A DNA stretch of 64,000 nt, taken from positions 1 through 64,000 of the forward strand of contig JADFHF010000009.1 in assembly GCA_022567305.1 (NCBI GenBank). The letters are read 5' to 3'. A program made the position numbers and the translations under genes. Each line of letters starts with the position of its first letter. Position 1 is the first letter of the stretch. The notes under the pieces were generated by a model. That model saw nothing but the letters and a program-made list of their open reading frames with translations. It ran no database searches and had not been told where the DNA came from. The DNA comes from Bacteroidota bacterium. GTDB taxonomy: Bacteria > Bacteroidota > Rhodothermia > Rhodothermales > UBA10348. This document shows positions 26,949 through 36,068 of this stretch, in pieces.

Positions 26949-27596
26949 CTACGAGATTCCTTCATAGAATCGGAATCGATGCTGATCGATCTCCATAACG
27001 GAGGTAATGTCGAGAGCTGATTCTCCGCCAATCCATGCCGGTTGGCCGCGGTCAAGCATCGAACGTTCACTGTAAAAGTGTCTTGTTTCCGGAGAGAAGG
27101 GACGGTAGTTGTCGTTGACGTGACGAATATTGTGCGCGATTTGAAGCGCCTGCTGCCATCCTGAGATTCTGGACGCGTGGTCCAGTGATTCATAAAACGT
27201 CCGATTGTCCGATCCGAAACGAAACGCACTGAATTGGAAGGGGTCGAGTACGACACTTTGGTACGATCGTTTTCCACGGAAACCCGTCTCTACACGATTT
27301 CGAATTACCCAGGCTACGAGTATTTGCTCGTTCGGTCGCTTCGTCTCGGAATAGATGGCCCGAGCAAGCCAGAGGGTTTCGCTATCGATCATCTCTAGAG
27401 GTAGCCGTGTAAATGACGTAGGCTGACTCAGGGATCTGGCAAGGGTGTTCATCGGGTGCACGTCTGGATAAACGCTTTCCACGTCGTCTGCCGGTACGGG
27501 AAGCGCTGGTTCCTGAATACGTTCCATCCGGAATGCGAATACGAAGCAAAAAACGATGGCGCCAAAGATGCGCAACGTGTTTGACTTCTTGATCAT
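26949..27596 (-). CDS. SleB-family cell wall hydrolase, membrane-anchored
   Basis: 215 residues from the ATG at 27596; an earlier frame start at 27665 adds an unlikely leader. An uncleaved N-terminal helix (about 8-22, LRIFGAIVFCFVFAF) is followed by a roughly 50-residue linker and the Hydrolase_2 domain: LWLARAIYSETKRPNEQILVAWVIRNRV (core ARAIYSETKRPNEQIL, with the catalytic Glu in YSE), SYQSVVLDPFQFSAF, and HFYSERSMLDRGQPAW. SleB relatives are lytic transglycosylases or amidases of spores. In non-spore formers they act on the peptidoglycan of growing cells. No YpeB partner is present. Confidence 0.85.
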   Translation of the reverse strand: MIKKSNTLRIFGAIVFCFVFAFRMERIQEPALPVPADDVESVYPDVHPMNTLARSLSQPTSFTRLPLEMIDSETLWLARAIYSETKRPNEQILVAWVIRNRVETGFRGKRSYQSVVLDPFQFSAFRFGSDNRTFYESLDHASRISGWQQALQIAHNIRHVNDNYRPFSPETRHFYSERSMLDRGQPAWIGGESALDITSVMEIDQHRFRFYEGIS

Positions 27597-27804
27597 GGTT
27601 TGTCTCAATAGATTCTTGATACCAATCAAATGTTGGATCAGGCATTCGGGCCCAAACAGCCGCAATCAACGACTGGTGAGGGGCGAAGTTTCAGATTTAC
27701 GACTCTACTTAAGTATCTGAATATTAATGAGTTATGCCTCGGATTATAAATATTCACAGCCTGTTCAACGTGACTTCATTTCACCTTCACACCTCCAGAT
27801 CGGC

Positions 27805-27816
27805 AGGAATATTCCT
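27805..27816. promoter_or_regulatory. 12-bp palindrome in the 27597-27934 intergenic region
   Basis: The 338-bp gap between the divergent SleB-like and pdxB genes is A+T rich and holds no gene I can support. Its one clear structure is the perfect 12-bp palindrome AGGAATATTCCT (27805-27816). A minus-strand TATAAT (complement of 27743-27748) could serve the SleB-like gene, but the nearest TTGAAC is only 14 bp upstream of it. Regulatory function is not shown. Confidence 0.3.
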
Positions 27817-27934
27817 ATTTCAGATTCATTACCACTTTCGACGGTTTAAGAAATTATCGGATGAGTATTTTCCCGGCAACCCCGTCAGTTGTTAAATCTC
27901 AATTGAAGTACATTAATGGAAGGCGTTTCGTTAG

Positions 27935-29104
27935 ATGTCGATAAAAATTGTTTCAGATGCCTACATCCCTTTCGTGGAGGACGTGTTCTCAAAAGAATGC
28001 TCGTTGCATCTCGTTCCCGGACACGAAATAGACTCTTCCGTCATAGAGCATGCTGACGCTCTTCTTGTACGCAGTGAAACGGCCGTCGATGAAGAGTTGC
28101 TCAAAGGGTCAACCGTTCAGTTTGTGGGTTCTGCCACCGCTGGGTACGATCACGTTGATTGGGTCTACTTGGACAAGCGTCGCATTGAATGGGCGTACGC
28201 ACCAGGTTGTAACGCAGAGTCCGTTATTGAATACGTTTTCGCAGCCATTTTCTACCTGTCACAATTGAAAAGCACGCCGATCCTCAATTCGACACTCGGT
28301 ATCGTTGGGGTTGGAGAAATTGGCAGTCGACTTGAGAAGAGGGCTTCCGCATTGGGCCTGAACGTCCTGGAAAACGATCCACCGCGTGCGCGAAATGAGC
28401 CAGCGCGAGACGGGAAAAAGGAATATGTGAAGCTCGAGCAGCTCCTCGAGGAGAGCGATATCGTCTCGCTCCACGTTCCATTGACCAAGGAAGGACTCGA
28501 CCCGACCGAAAATCTGATTGGATCCAACGAGCTGGGTCTCCTGAAGGACGGAACGTGGATTCTAAATACGTCACGTGGTGGCGTAGTGAACGAGTCTGCA
28601 CTGATCGATTCAATAAGAAATCATCACATTGGTGCCGCCGCAGTAGATGTGTGGGACGGAGAACCAAACCCTGATCCGTCGTTGCAGGAATTGGTGGACA
28701 TCTGTTCTCCTCATATTGCTGGTTACTCTAGAGATGCCAAACGGAATTGCACGCAAATGATCGCCGATCGATTGAAGCGTCACTTTTCCGTTCCCAATCA
28801 GGAAGTCGCTCGCCCAGAGCGGACTCCGATTCGCTTGAACATGCCGGAGATCAACCCGGAGAATAACCCGGAAGCGTTTATCCACGGAATCGTCGAGCAG
28901 ATGTATCGAATTGAGGATGATTTAAATCGGATGAGGTCACTGCCCCTCCATGATTCCCGGAAACGGGAAGCTGCATTTCGCCAGCAGCGCCGGGAATATC
29001 GGTCGAGACTCACTTTCTCTCGTTATGAGCTTTCATCGAGGGGGCTCTCGGAGGAATGGCAGACGCGGCTGAGGGATGGCCTCAAAATTTCGATGATCGA
29101 CTAA
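27935..29104 (+). CDS. pdxB: 4-phosphoerythronate dehydrogenase PdxB
   Basis: 389 residues, PdxB length. It oxidises 4-phospho-D-erythronate in the DXP-dependent pyridoxal-phosphate pathway. The N-terminus KIVSDAYIPFVEDVF and the signature GSATAGYDHVDWVYL are PdxB-specific. The NAD site GIVGVGEIGSRLEKRA, the catalytic Arg in NTSRGGVVNE and the His in CSPHIAGYS follow. A C-terminal PdxB dimerisation domain (DUF3410-like) starts about residue 295. pdxJ, a later step of the same pathway, lies 4 kb away on the other strand. Confidence 0.93.
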   Translation: MSIKIVSDAYIPFVEDVFSKECSLHLVPGHEIDSSVIEHADALLVRSETAVDEELLKGSTVQFVGSATAGYDHVDWVYLDKRRIEWAYAPGCNAESVIEYVFAAIFYLSQLKSTPILNSTLGIVGVGEIGSRLEKRASALGLNVLENDPPRARNEPARDGKKEYVKLEQLLEESDIVSLHVPLTKEGLDPTENLIGSNELGLLKDGTWILNTSRGGVVNESALIDSIRNHHIGAAAVDVWDGEPNPDPSLQELVDICSPHIAGYSRDAKRNCTQMIADRLKRHFSVPNQEVARPERTPIRLNMPEINPENNPEAFIHGIVEQMYRIEDDLNRMRSLPLHDSRKREAAFRQQRREYRSRLTFSRYELSSRGLSEEWQTRLRDGLKISMID

Positions 29105-29157
29105 AAAGTTGGCAACGGCGACTGGCTCGAGTTTTGGGAGAACAAGAGACTTTTTAG
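29101..29157 (+). terminator. Terminator-like inverted repeat after pdxB
   Basis: CTAAAAAGT (29101-29109, including the pdxB stop codon) and ACTTTTTAG (29149-29157) are perfectly complementary over 9 bp with a 39-nt loop. The right arm supplies a run of five T residues. The stem is A+T rich, so its strength is uncertain. Confidence 0.35.
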
Positions 29158-29304
29158 ACTCTCAGCGCGGCTATAGTCCAGGAAATCGACGAACTCGCTA
29201 CAGGAGGACTGATTCGCACTTACGAGAATATTGCGACCGGTTTTCGCCTGTCTCACCCATATTCTAATCCTTTTCCCAGACCACCCGGAATACCAGGACG
29301 CCGT

Positions 29305-32100
29305 ATGTCGATACGTTTGTTACACGCCTTGTCTTTGGGATGGGTGTTCGTCGCTCCTCTATTGCAAAGCTCAGCAGCTCAAAACGCGATTGAATTCGAC
29401 GTTCCGCCCAGAAAGATCAACCATCGGTTCTTCAAGGATCAATTTGTGACCCAGCGTCCGGCACTTACGTTCAATGGCTTCTCATGTGAACGGGCGAAGG
29501 TTTGCCATCATGGTTTGGGTGTTGTTGAGTTTCTAGGGAGGGTGATGGGAAGGGATCCGGATAAACAGCTTCTGGAGTATCTCGGCCAACTCCTTCTCTG
29601 GTCGAAGAAAGATCTTTGGGCAGAGCCGTCGGATCGACAAGATGTCATCGAAAATACAGGCATCGTCCAGGCACGGGCGACGATCGCTCTAATCTGGATT
29701 GTGCTTGAAGGCAGTGGGGTTGAGCAGAGACCATTCCTGAAGGGAGCGCCTACAAACGCATCTGAAGCCGTTAGACAACTGTTCCACACCCTGGAGGACC
29801 TGAACGTTTTTCGAATCCGGAAGAGCATGACGGAAGATGCCGTGAAGTGGGTGGTTCCGATAGCAAATCTGGCGAGGACATTGGATTTGTATTTGGCTCT
29901 CGAGAACGCCATCTCTTACTATCCTTCGGTTCGTTTTACGGAGCCACTACCCGCTCTGCTTTCGTGCTCGGAAAAATCAAAACTACTTTCTTTCGTCGCC
30001 GACGAGGTCGAACACCTGGACGATCTGGGAAACGAGCCGGTGCTTCTGGGAATAAAGCGCGATGAGATCCAGTCGGGAAACTGGCCCATGAAAGTCCATC
30101 TGGCGGTCGCATACGGCAGTCTTTCTTCACAGACTTCAGATGAGAACTCGTGTGAACCGGTTCCGAACTATTCTTACACCCACTGGCTGGAACGGGGACT
30201 TCGAAGCGCCGGAGCACCGACGAAACAGAACCGAAGTAAACATTGGAACTATCAGACGGACAGCGGAAGTCGATTTTTTGCGGAAGGTCCTTACTATTTC
30301 CACCTCACACTTTCGGAAGTCATCCCGTTTTGGCATGCCATTCGCGTAAATGGATTGATCGGATCCCACCCGGATTTTGATTTAGATGATCCGTTTTTTA
30401 GCAGCTGGTTTACCGATCCTCTGGAATGGTTGGCCGATATCGTTACGCCCGGAGGAACGACCCTACCGTTTGACGACGGAAATCGCGTTTTCATGGGACA
30501 TGCGGATCTTCTTCGGTGGGATGCCACGTACGGACTTGAGAGGCTCGGCCGGAAATTCGCATGGATCGCTGATCAGAAAAATGAGGGAAATCCAAACAAC
30601 GCGAATTTGTTACCGCTCTTTCTCGCTATTCCCGCTGTGGGTTGGGGAGAGGGGACAGAACCTATTGCGCGTCTCGGTAAGGTCTTAGATTTCGAAGGAC
30701 CTCGAACCCACGAACAGATCGCACTCATGCGGCGATCGACGATCGATTCGATGGGTCGAAAAAGTGAGCATTTCGTGGCGATGAACGGCGAGTTCGGTGA
30801 TTCCATTCGTAGGGGTGAAGGGCATGAACAGGCCGACCAACTCCAGTTGGTCTATTACGTGGGGGACGTGGGCGTCTTGATCGACTCCGGGTATGACCAC
30901 GCCTATGGACTTGGTAACAGCACGTGGAATCACTACTACGACCACAATGTGTTGACCATATCGAACGGTTTTCAGACGCTGGATGGAGGACTTCCCGCAC
31001 CCGTTCCCAGTCTATTTGCCACCCGAATTATATCCACCCATGCGGATGCCCACTACCTCGGGCAGTATTCAAAGGGCCGAATAGACGTGCTCCGAGGAGT
31101 CGTTGATCTCAAGCTAACCAATTCTTTTAATGGAGCTCCCGATGCCCGGTATCTTCGGTACAGTTTGCTGGTCGGGGACCCCGAACAACCTTATTTGATC
31201 GATGTGAACCGAGGGGTATCAAGGGATTCACGGATCGAATTCAAGATGAGATATCACGTTAGGGGAGATCCATTTAGCTATCAAGACCTCAATTATAAAT
31301 GGAGGTCCAAAAGAACAGACGAATCGATTATAGAGACTCGAATATCAGCCTTTCGAACCGACGGACCACTCGATCTGTCTGTGCAGCATGATACAGGGAT
31401 GGAACACCTTCGAGAGCTAGAGACGATCGGACGGCTCGATCTTGAGATACCCCATCCATCTCTCACCTTCAGTTCCGTTGCACTCATCTCGACGGGCGAT
31501 CCCGATCGTGAAGTTATGGTTCCCAAGCCTCTTTCGATGGTCGTAAACAGTGATGCCAATTCTAATGGCGATGACGATGAAGTCAGCGCCTATTCCTGGG
31601 CTCCTGACCATCAGGTCGTGGACGTGCTTCTACTTTCATTTTCGAGTCGATTGTCCTCGCTGATAACCCTCGAGCTGTCCGGGCAACCCGTAAACTTGAC
31701 CTTTCACGCGAACTCAGATGTTGGATTTATACGTTTGCGTTACTCGTCGACTGGAGAATGGAGGGTGGAACCCGAATATGTCTATAATATCACTTCTGAT
31801 TTAAGGCCCGTGGGTACCGATACATTTTCAGCGATTGAGCTATCGGATCTCATTCAAATCCATCCGAATCCCGTTCGTGAAACCGCTGAGATTGAATTTA
31901 GGGTCGAAGTGAAGGGCACCGTTCGACTTTCTATATATGATTCTCAAGGTCGTGAAGTAGCGGTACTCGTAGATTCGATGCTTGAGCCCGGGTTGCACCG
32001 GTCGACCTGGTCCTCGTCCATGCTCGCCAGTGGGGTCTATTTCCTCCGAATCACGAACGGTGGGCGACACGAAACGAAACCGTTTGTCATCAAACGATAG
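29305..32100 (+). CDS. Heparinase II/III-like protein with T9SS sorting domain
   Basis: 931 residues. The signal peptide ends near SAA-QN (about 25). Residues about 40-480 are an alpha/alpha toroid typical of polysaccharide lyases of the heparinase II/III group (ENTGIVQARATIALIW, EGPYYFHLTLSEVIPFWHA). From about 500 a beta-sandwich carries the family pattern: GHEQADQLQLVYYVGDVGVLIDSGYDHAYG (core GHEQADQLQLVYYVGD), then WNHYYDHNVLTI. The last 85 residues are a type-A T9SS domain (IQIHPNPVRETAEIEF, IYDSQGREVAVLV, ASGVYFLRITNGG). It is probably a surface enzyme cleaving an anionic polysaccharide, but the substrate and catalytic residues cannot be fixed by eye. No other polysaccharide-use genes flank it. 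Confidence 0.82.
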   Translation: MSIRLLHALSLGWVFVAPLLQSSAAQNAIEFDVPPRKINHRFFKDQFVTQRPALTFNGFSCERAKVCHHGLGVVEFLGRVMGRDPDKQLLEYLGQLLLWSKKDLWAEPSDRQDVIENTGIVQARATIALIWIVLEGSGVEQRPFLKGAPTNASEAVRQLFHTLEDLNVFRIRKSMTEDAVKWVVPIANLARTLDLYLALENAISYYPSVRFTEPLPALLSCSEKSKLLSFVADEVEHLDDLGNEPVLLGIKRDEIQSGNWPMKVHLAVAYGSLSSQTSDENSCEPVPNYSYTHWLERGLRSAGAPTKQNRSKHWNYQTDSGSRFFAEGPYYFHLTLSEVIPFWHAIRVNGLIGSHPDFDLDDPFFSSWFTDPLEWLADIVTPGGTTLPFDDGNRVFMGHADLLRWDATYGLERLGRKFAWIADQKNEGNPNNANLLPLFLAIPAVGWGEGTEPIARLGKVLDFEGPRTHEQIALMRRSTIDSMGRKSEHFVAMNGEFGDSIRRGEGHEQADQLQLVYYVGDVGVLIDSGYDHAYGLGNSTWNHYYDHNVLTISNGFQTLDGGLPAPVPSLFATRIISTHADAHYLGQYSKGRIDVLRGVVDLKLTNSFNGAPDARYLRYSLLVGDPEQPYLIDVNRGVSRDSRIEFKMRYHVRGDPFSYQDLNYKWRSKRTDESIIETRISAFRTDGPLDLSVQHDTGMEHLRELETIGRLDLEIPHPSLTFSSVALISTGDPDREVMVPKPLSMVVNSDANSNGDDDEVSAYSWAPDHQVVDVLLLSFSSRLSSLITLELSGQPVNLTFHANSDVGFIRLRYSSTGEWRVEPEYVYNITSDLRPVGTDTFSAIELSDLIQIHPNPVRETAEIEFRVEVKGTVRLSIYDSQGREVAVLVDSMLEPGLHRSTWSSSMLASGVYFLRITNGGRHETKPFVIKR

Positions 32101-32124
32101 GTCGGCGAATTCTATCTATCCTTT

Positions 32125-33039
32125 CTATCGACCATCGTAGCCGTAGGACTTCAGAAATGCTTCCTTATTTCTCCAGTCTGCTCGAACCTTGACGAAGAGA
32201 TTCAAAAAGATGGGCTCGCCCAGGAATTCTTCGATATCAATCCGCGCCCTGATTCCGATTTGCTTCAGTGCAGCACCCTTCTTACCGATCAGGATTCCTT
32301 TCTGAGAATCCCTTTCGATGACGATGTCGGCATGAATGAGCGTTTTTTCCTGTTTTCGCTCTTCAAATGAGACAACATTGACCTGACATGAATAGGGGAT
32401 CTCTTGTCGGAATTGTTCGAATATCTTCTCTCGAATAATTTCCGCTACAAAGAATCTCTCGGGGTGTTCACTCACTACGTCTTTGGGATAAAGGGGTGGC
32501 CCCTGCGGGAGACGATCGACGATCGCGGCGATGAGCCGGTCCAGGTTTTTTCCTTTTAGAGCGGAAATCGGGATGACTTCCTCAAATTCAGCTTCCTCGG
32601 AATACGATTGAGCCAGTGGAAGCATCTGATCCTGACTGACAAGATCCGATTTGTTGACGGCCAGTATGGTCGGTTTACCGGCTATCAAATCCAGTGTTCG
32701 GAAATCGATTTTCTGTCGCGTTGCGTCGATGATAAATACCAGCACGTCAGCCTCCTGCGCCGCTCCGGTGACACTCCTCATCATGGCTCGTTGCAATCCA
32801 TACTTAGGCTGAATTATGCCTGGTGTATCCAGGAGTATCAATTGAAATTCGTCCTCGGAAAGAATGCCAAGAACGCGGTGCCTCGTTGTTTGAGGTTTGC
32901 GCGTAACGATCGATATTTTTTGTCCTAGTAGGGCATTGATCAGCGTACTCTTCCCGACGTTCGGTTTACCGATCAGAGCTGCGTATCCGCTTCGATGACT
33001 CCTATCCACGTTCGCATTTTCCATTCCCAAATCGGCCAA
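32125..33039 (-). CDS. era: GTPase Era
   Basis: 304 residues. Era is an essential GTPase that binds the 3' end of 16S rRNA during 30S assembly. The G motifs are intact: G1 GKPNVGKST, G2 region KPQTTRHRVLGI, G3 LLDTPGIIQPK, G4 NKSDLV and G5 ISALKGKN. The C-terminal KH domain reads RDSQKGILIGKKGAALKQIG, followed by FVKVRADWRNKEAFLKSYGY. An internal Met at codon 6 is an alternative start. It follows pdxJ by 36 bp on the same strand. Confidence 0.97.
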   Translation of the reverse strand: MADLGMENANVDRSHRSGYAALIGKPNVGKSTLINALLGQKISIVTRKPQTTRHRVLGILSEDEFQLILLDTPGIIQPKYGLQRAMMRSVTGAAQEADVLVFIIDATRQKIDFRTLDLIAGKPTILAVNKSDLVSQDQMLPLAQSYSEEAEFEEVIPISALKGKNLDRLIAAIVDRLPQGPPLYPKDVVSEHPERFFVAEIIREKIFEQFRQEIPYSCQVNVVSFEERKQEKTLIHADIVIERDSQKGILIGKKGAALKQIGIRARIDIEEFLGEPIFLNLFVKVRADWRNKEAFLKSYGYDGR

Positions 33040-33075
33040 AATAAAGGGACTTCAGACCATTAATAATTCCTGGCT

Positions 33076-33801
33076 TCAGGTTGGCTTCACAACCGACAAC
33101 ATCTCCTTCACGGCATTAGATATACCAACAAAAAGGCTTCTTGCTATAACGGCGAATCCGATGGACACCTCCCGGATATAAGGAACTCGTTCCGAAAACA
33201 AAGGAAAGTTGTCGTAGTCAAGTCCATGTCCGGCATGAACGATCAGGCCATTTTCGTGAGCTCGCCTGGCAGCGGCCGCTAGAGCATCCAGCACGGATTC
33301 GCGCGCACCCGGACCTTGGGCATTCGCATAATCGCCCGTATGGAGTTCAACGACATTCGCTCCTGATTCCGCGGCAGCATCCATCTGATCCAAAGATGGA
33401 TCCAGAAACAGAGCCACTTCCTTGATCCCCGAATCATACAATCTCTTAGCGATCTGTTTCACGCGTCCGATTTGACTCACCACATCGAGGCCCCCTTCAG
33501 TGGTGACCTCTTCTCTTCGCTCCGGAACCAAGGTCGCCAACTCGGGGACGGTTCTGCAACATATGGTAACTATATCCGGTGCGAGAGACAGTTCGAAGTC
33601 GAGTTTGGTCTGAGTCTCAAGCTTTAGCCGCTCAACGTCCTGATCAGAAATATGTCTCCGATCTTCACGAAGGTGGAATACGATTCCGTCTGCTCCGGCC
33701 TGTTCGCATTCCAAGGCAACCGCTACAGGATCCGGGAAAGATTCTCGTCGTGCGTTTCTGAGCGTGGCGACATGGTCAATATTTATTAACAGATTCGGCA
33801 A
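33076..33801 (-). CDS. pdxJ: Pyridoxine 5'-phosphate synthase PdxJ
   Basis: 241 residues, the usual length. PdxJ condenses 1-deoxyxylulose 5-phosphate with 3-amino-2-oxopropyl phosphate to pyridoxine 5'-phosphate. Family motifs are NIDHVATLRNARRESFPDPV (start), EQAGADGIVFHLREDRRHI, VPERREEVTTEGGLDV, VALFLDPSLDQMDAA, VELHTGDYANA and VHAGHGLDYDNF. It is upstream of era on the same strand. With pdxB in the window, the DXP-dependent vitamin B6 route is well supported. Confidence 0.97.
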   Translation of the reverse strand: MPNLLINIDHVATLRNARRESFPDPVAVALECEQAGADGIVFHLREDRRHISDQDVERLKLETQTKLDFELSLAPDIVTICCRTVPELATLVPERREEVTTEGGLDVVSQIGRVKQIAKRLYDSGIKEVALFLDPSLDQMDAAAESGANVVELHTGDYANAQGPGARESVLDALAAAARRAHENGLIVHAGHGLDYDNFPLFSERVPYIREVSIGFAVIARSLFVGISNAVKEMLSVVKPT

Positions 33802-34033
33802 TTAGAATTGGGTTGAGGGAGCAACTCCTGATAGGGTCCATAGTCCAATTGAAAGAGGGATTATCGATCGTGAAGAACCAAATTCTACACTGAATGTTTT
33901 GATCGACGTTTATGGCCGCTCGATCCCTCGAAATTGCTTTTCGGCCGGTGCGCGGTTATTTTCGGGGCCGATGTAAGAATGCGCATCGCCCCACCGGGTC
34001 TCAGTCCGTAAAATCTACCCTACGAATCACCAA

Positions 34034-34495
34034 ATGGCGTTTCTCAGCCGCGGAGTGCAGTTGGCCATTCAGGCCGGTCTAGCTATTCTGATCATCGTTC
34101 TTGTCTACTTTCTTATCGATTCGATCGTGACACCCTATGCCGAGGTTGAGCGTCGAAAAGAAGTCACCGAGGTGACCAGGGCACGCATGGACCACGTTCG
34201 TCAGGCATTGATCCTCTACAATCGGCGCAATGGACGGTTCGTGACGTCTCTGGATTCACTCGTAATGTGGTTTTATGCCGATTCGGCTCTAGCGGCCAGC
34301 ACCGACAGTTTATTCGGCACAGGATTCCAGGTCGATTCTCTCCCGTTTTCACCCCGGACGGGTAACCGGTTTGAACTGGCGGTGAACGATTCATCCAGGA
34401 CGAGTACATATCTCCTTTCTGATCCCGACTCCGACGATTTTATCGGCACATTGGATGGCGACATCACGCGCCTGAACGCATCGAGTTGGGAGTAG
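34034..34495 (+). CDS. Membrane-anchored pseudopilin-like protein, unknown function
   Basis: 153 residues. An N-terminal hydrophobic helix (about 9-29, LAIQAGLAILIIVLVYFLID) continues into an amphipathic helix with R/E residues (EVERRKEVTEVTRARMDHVRQAL, core RRKEVTEVTRARMDHVR). A compact domain follows with FVTSLDSLVMWFY, then PDSDDFIGTLDGDITRLNASSW at the end. The layout resembles type II/IV pseudopilins such as GspG, but no prepilin peptidase site (G before a Phe/Met and Glu+5) is evident. It lies 60 bp before a PilM-like protein, and the two probably work together. No other secretion genes are near. Confidence 0.7.
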   Translation: MAFLSRGVQLAIQAGLAILIIVLVYFLIDSIVTPYAEVERRKEVTEVTRARMDHVRQALILYNRRNGRFVTSLDSLVMWFYADSALAASTDSLFGTGFQVDSLPFSPRTGNRFELAVNDSSRTSTYLLSDPDSDDFIGTLDGDITRLNASSWE

Positions 34496-34555
34496 ACCAC
34501 CTCTCGGGTTTATAGCAGGCCAAGCCACGTGAGCAACAATCATCGGTGATGCTGT

Positions 34556-35473
34556 ATGCGAGCATCTGCGACAGCTGGAATAGAGTTTTTCGGGAAAGCC
34601 ATGCGGTATTCCGAAATCGAACAGTACGGTGAGCAGTATCGACTTCTAAGACTCGGCGATTGTGACTTCGAGTTTGATGTCACGGAAGTATTGTTCGAGC
34701 TGGGAACGCCAAAGCATCTCGATATTGTCAAGGATGCACTCTCAGAAATATTTCTTGGTACGACGGCGACCCGTTTTCGGATCGCAGTTCATCCTCCGGT
34801 TTCCAGGGTGTTCAGGTCGATGTCTAGGTCTGGCCAGGATGAAGAGACGATTCGGGAAAATGTCGCGTTCGAGTCCGCATTGATGAATGACGAGATCGTT
34901 GCTGAGGACAGTCGTCGCATTGTTTCCGATCTAAGGCAAGATCAGGACCCACGTACAACGCCTGCGCCTGGCATGGATTCTCTTCTGGTATCTGAAGTAC
35001 GAGGCCAGGCCAGACTGCGCTTGCAGGGAGTAACGTCCGGAATCCCCGATGCCTTACCTGAGATCATTTCGTCTACTGAAGCTTTGATTGCAGTCGTTCG
35101 CGAAACGATGTCGCACAACGCACTTGACGGGTATCAGCTTTCTATTGGACTCTACCCTTCATATACGAAGTACACGGTAACGCGGGATGCCGAATGGATT
35201 TTATCCCAGACGAGGGGCGAGACCGAAGAGGGTGATGTGGTCTATTTCGCAGCACACTTTTTGGAGATTTCGGGTGTATCGCGAGTCGACGATGTTCGGG
35301 TACGCCTATATGGATCGGGTGTTAATCGAGAATTACAGGAGACTCTCAATTCGATTTTCCCCGAGCGGGTCGCTGTTCTGAATCCCATATCCATCGTCGA
35401 CTTGGAAACGGATCAATTTGACAGTGATTTTCAGTTCGAATCATTTGTGATCTGCTTGGGCGCAGCGCTGTAG
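34556..35473 (+). CDS. PilM-like (actin-fold) protein, unknown function
   Basis: 305 residues. The N-terminal strand AGIEFFGKAMRYSEIEQYG resembles the first beta-hairpin of PilM/FtsA-type actin folds (GIDxGsxxxKxxExxxxG), though the phosphate-binding residues are not conserved. Later segments (LFRIAVHPPVSRVF-like FRIAVHPPVSRVFRSM, ENVAFESALMNDEIV) match the position of PilM's shared hydrophobic core. It has no signal peptide or membrane helix, so it is cytoplasmic. An ATG 15 codons later is an alternative start but would remove the first hairpin. The pairing with the pseudopilin-like protein upstream suggests a reduced pilus- or secretion-related module. This is inference; sequence similarity is weak. 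Confidence 0.6.
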   Translation: MRASATAGIEFFGKAMRYSEIEQYGEQYRLLRLGDCDFEFDVTEVLFELGTPKHLDIVKDALSEIFLGTTATRFRIAVHPPVSRVFRSMSRSGQDEETIRENVAFESALMNDEIVAEDSRRIVSDLRQDQDPRTTPAPGMDSLLVSEVRGQARLRLQGVTSGIPDALPEIISSTEALIAVVRETMSHNALDGYQLSIGLYPSYTKYTVTRDAEWILSQTRGETEEGDVVYFAAHFLEISGVSRVDDVRVRLYGSGVNRELQETLNSIFPERVAVLNPISIVDLETDQFDSDFQFESFVICLGAAL

Positions 35474-35510
35474 CCCACCCATTGGTTTTAGATAGCCGGG
35501 TCGTTCAATC

Positions 35511-36068
35511 GTGGCCAGTATTCGAATTATTTCGGGTGAGTTTCGGAGCAGGAAACTAAGGGTTCCTAAGGGTGAACTGATTCGTCCTACCAGCAATCGA
35601 GTCCGGGAGGCCATGTTTAATGTGCTCGGTTCAAGAATGAGCATCGAAGGCGCCCACGTACTGGATCTATTTTCCGGGTCGGGTGCATTGGGTCTCGAGG
35701 CCCTGAGCCGAGGTGCAGAATCGGTCACGTTTGTCGACTCACATCCGCTCGTGCTTGCCTGTAGCCGTGACAATACGCTTTCTTTCGACGTCTCAGATCG
35801 ATGTACGTTTGTTCGGATGGACGTCCGCACGTTTTTGGCACAGCACCACCGGGATTGCTTTGATCTTATATTAGCGGATCCACCGTATGGCCTGGACTAC
35901 ATTACGGAACTCCCCGAAATCACCGCTCGGCACGTTCAATCGAACGGTTTATTCGTGTTGGAACATGACAAGAGAATTGATTTTTCACAGCGTGCGGACT
36001 TGAGCACTATGAAATCGTACGGACGAACCCATCTTTCGGTCTTCGCTTATAACGAAAACGATGAGTGA
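35511..36068 (+). CDS. rsmD: 16S rRNA (guanine966-N2)-methyltransferase RsmD
   Basis: 185 residues from a GTG start. It methylates G966 of 16S rRNA. Hallmarks are RIISGEFRSRKLRVPKG, RPTSNRVREAMFNVL, the SAM-binding LDLFSGSGALGLEALSRGA and the catalytic DPPYGLDY. The stop overlaps the coaD start by 8 bp, and rsmD-coaD is a widespread gene pair. Confidence 0.96.
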   Translation: MASIRIISGEFRSRKLRVPKGELIRPTSNRVREAMFNVLGSRMSIEGAHVLDLFSGSGALGLEALSRGAESVTFVDSHPLVLACSRDNTLSFDVSDRCTFVRMDVRTFLAQHHRDCFDLILADPPYGLDYITELPEITARHVQSNGLFVLEHDKRIDFSQRADLSTMKSYGRTHLSVFAYNENDE

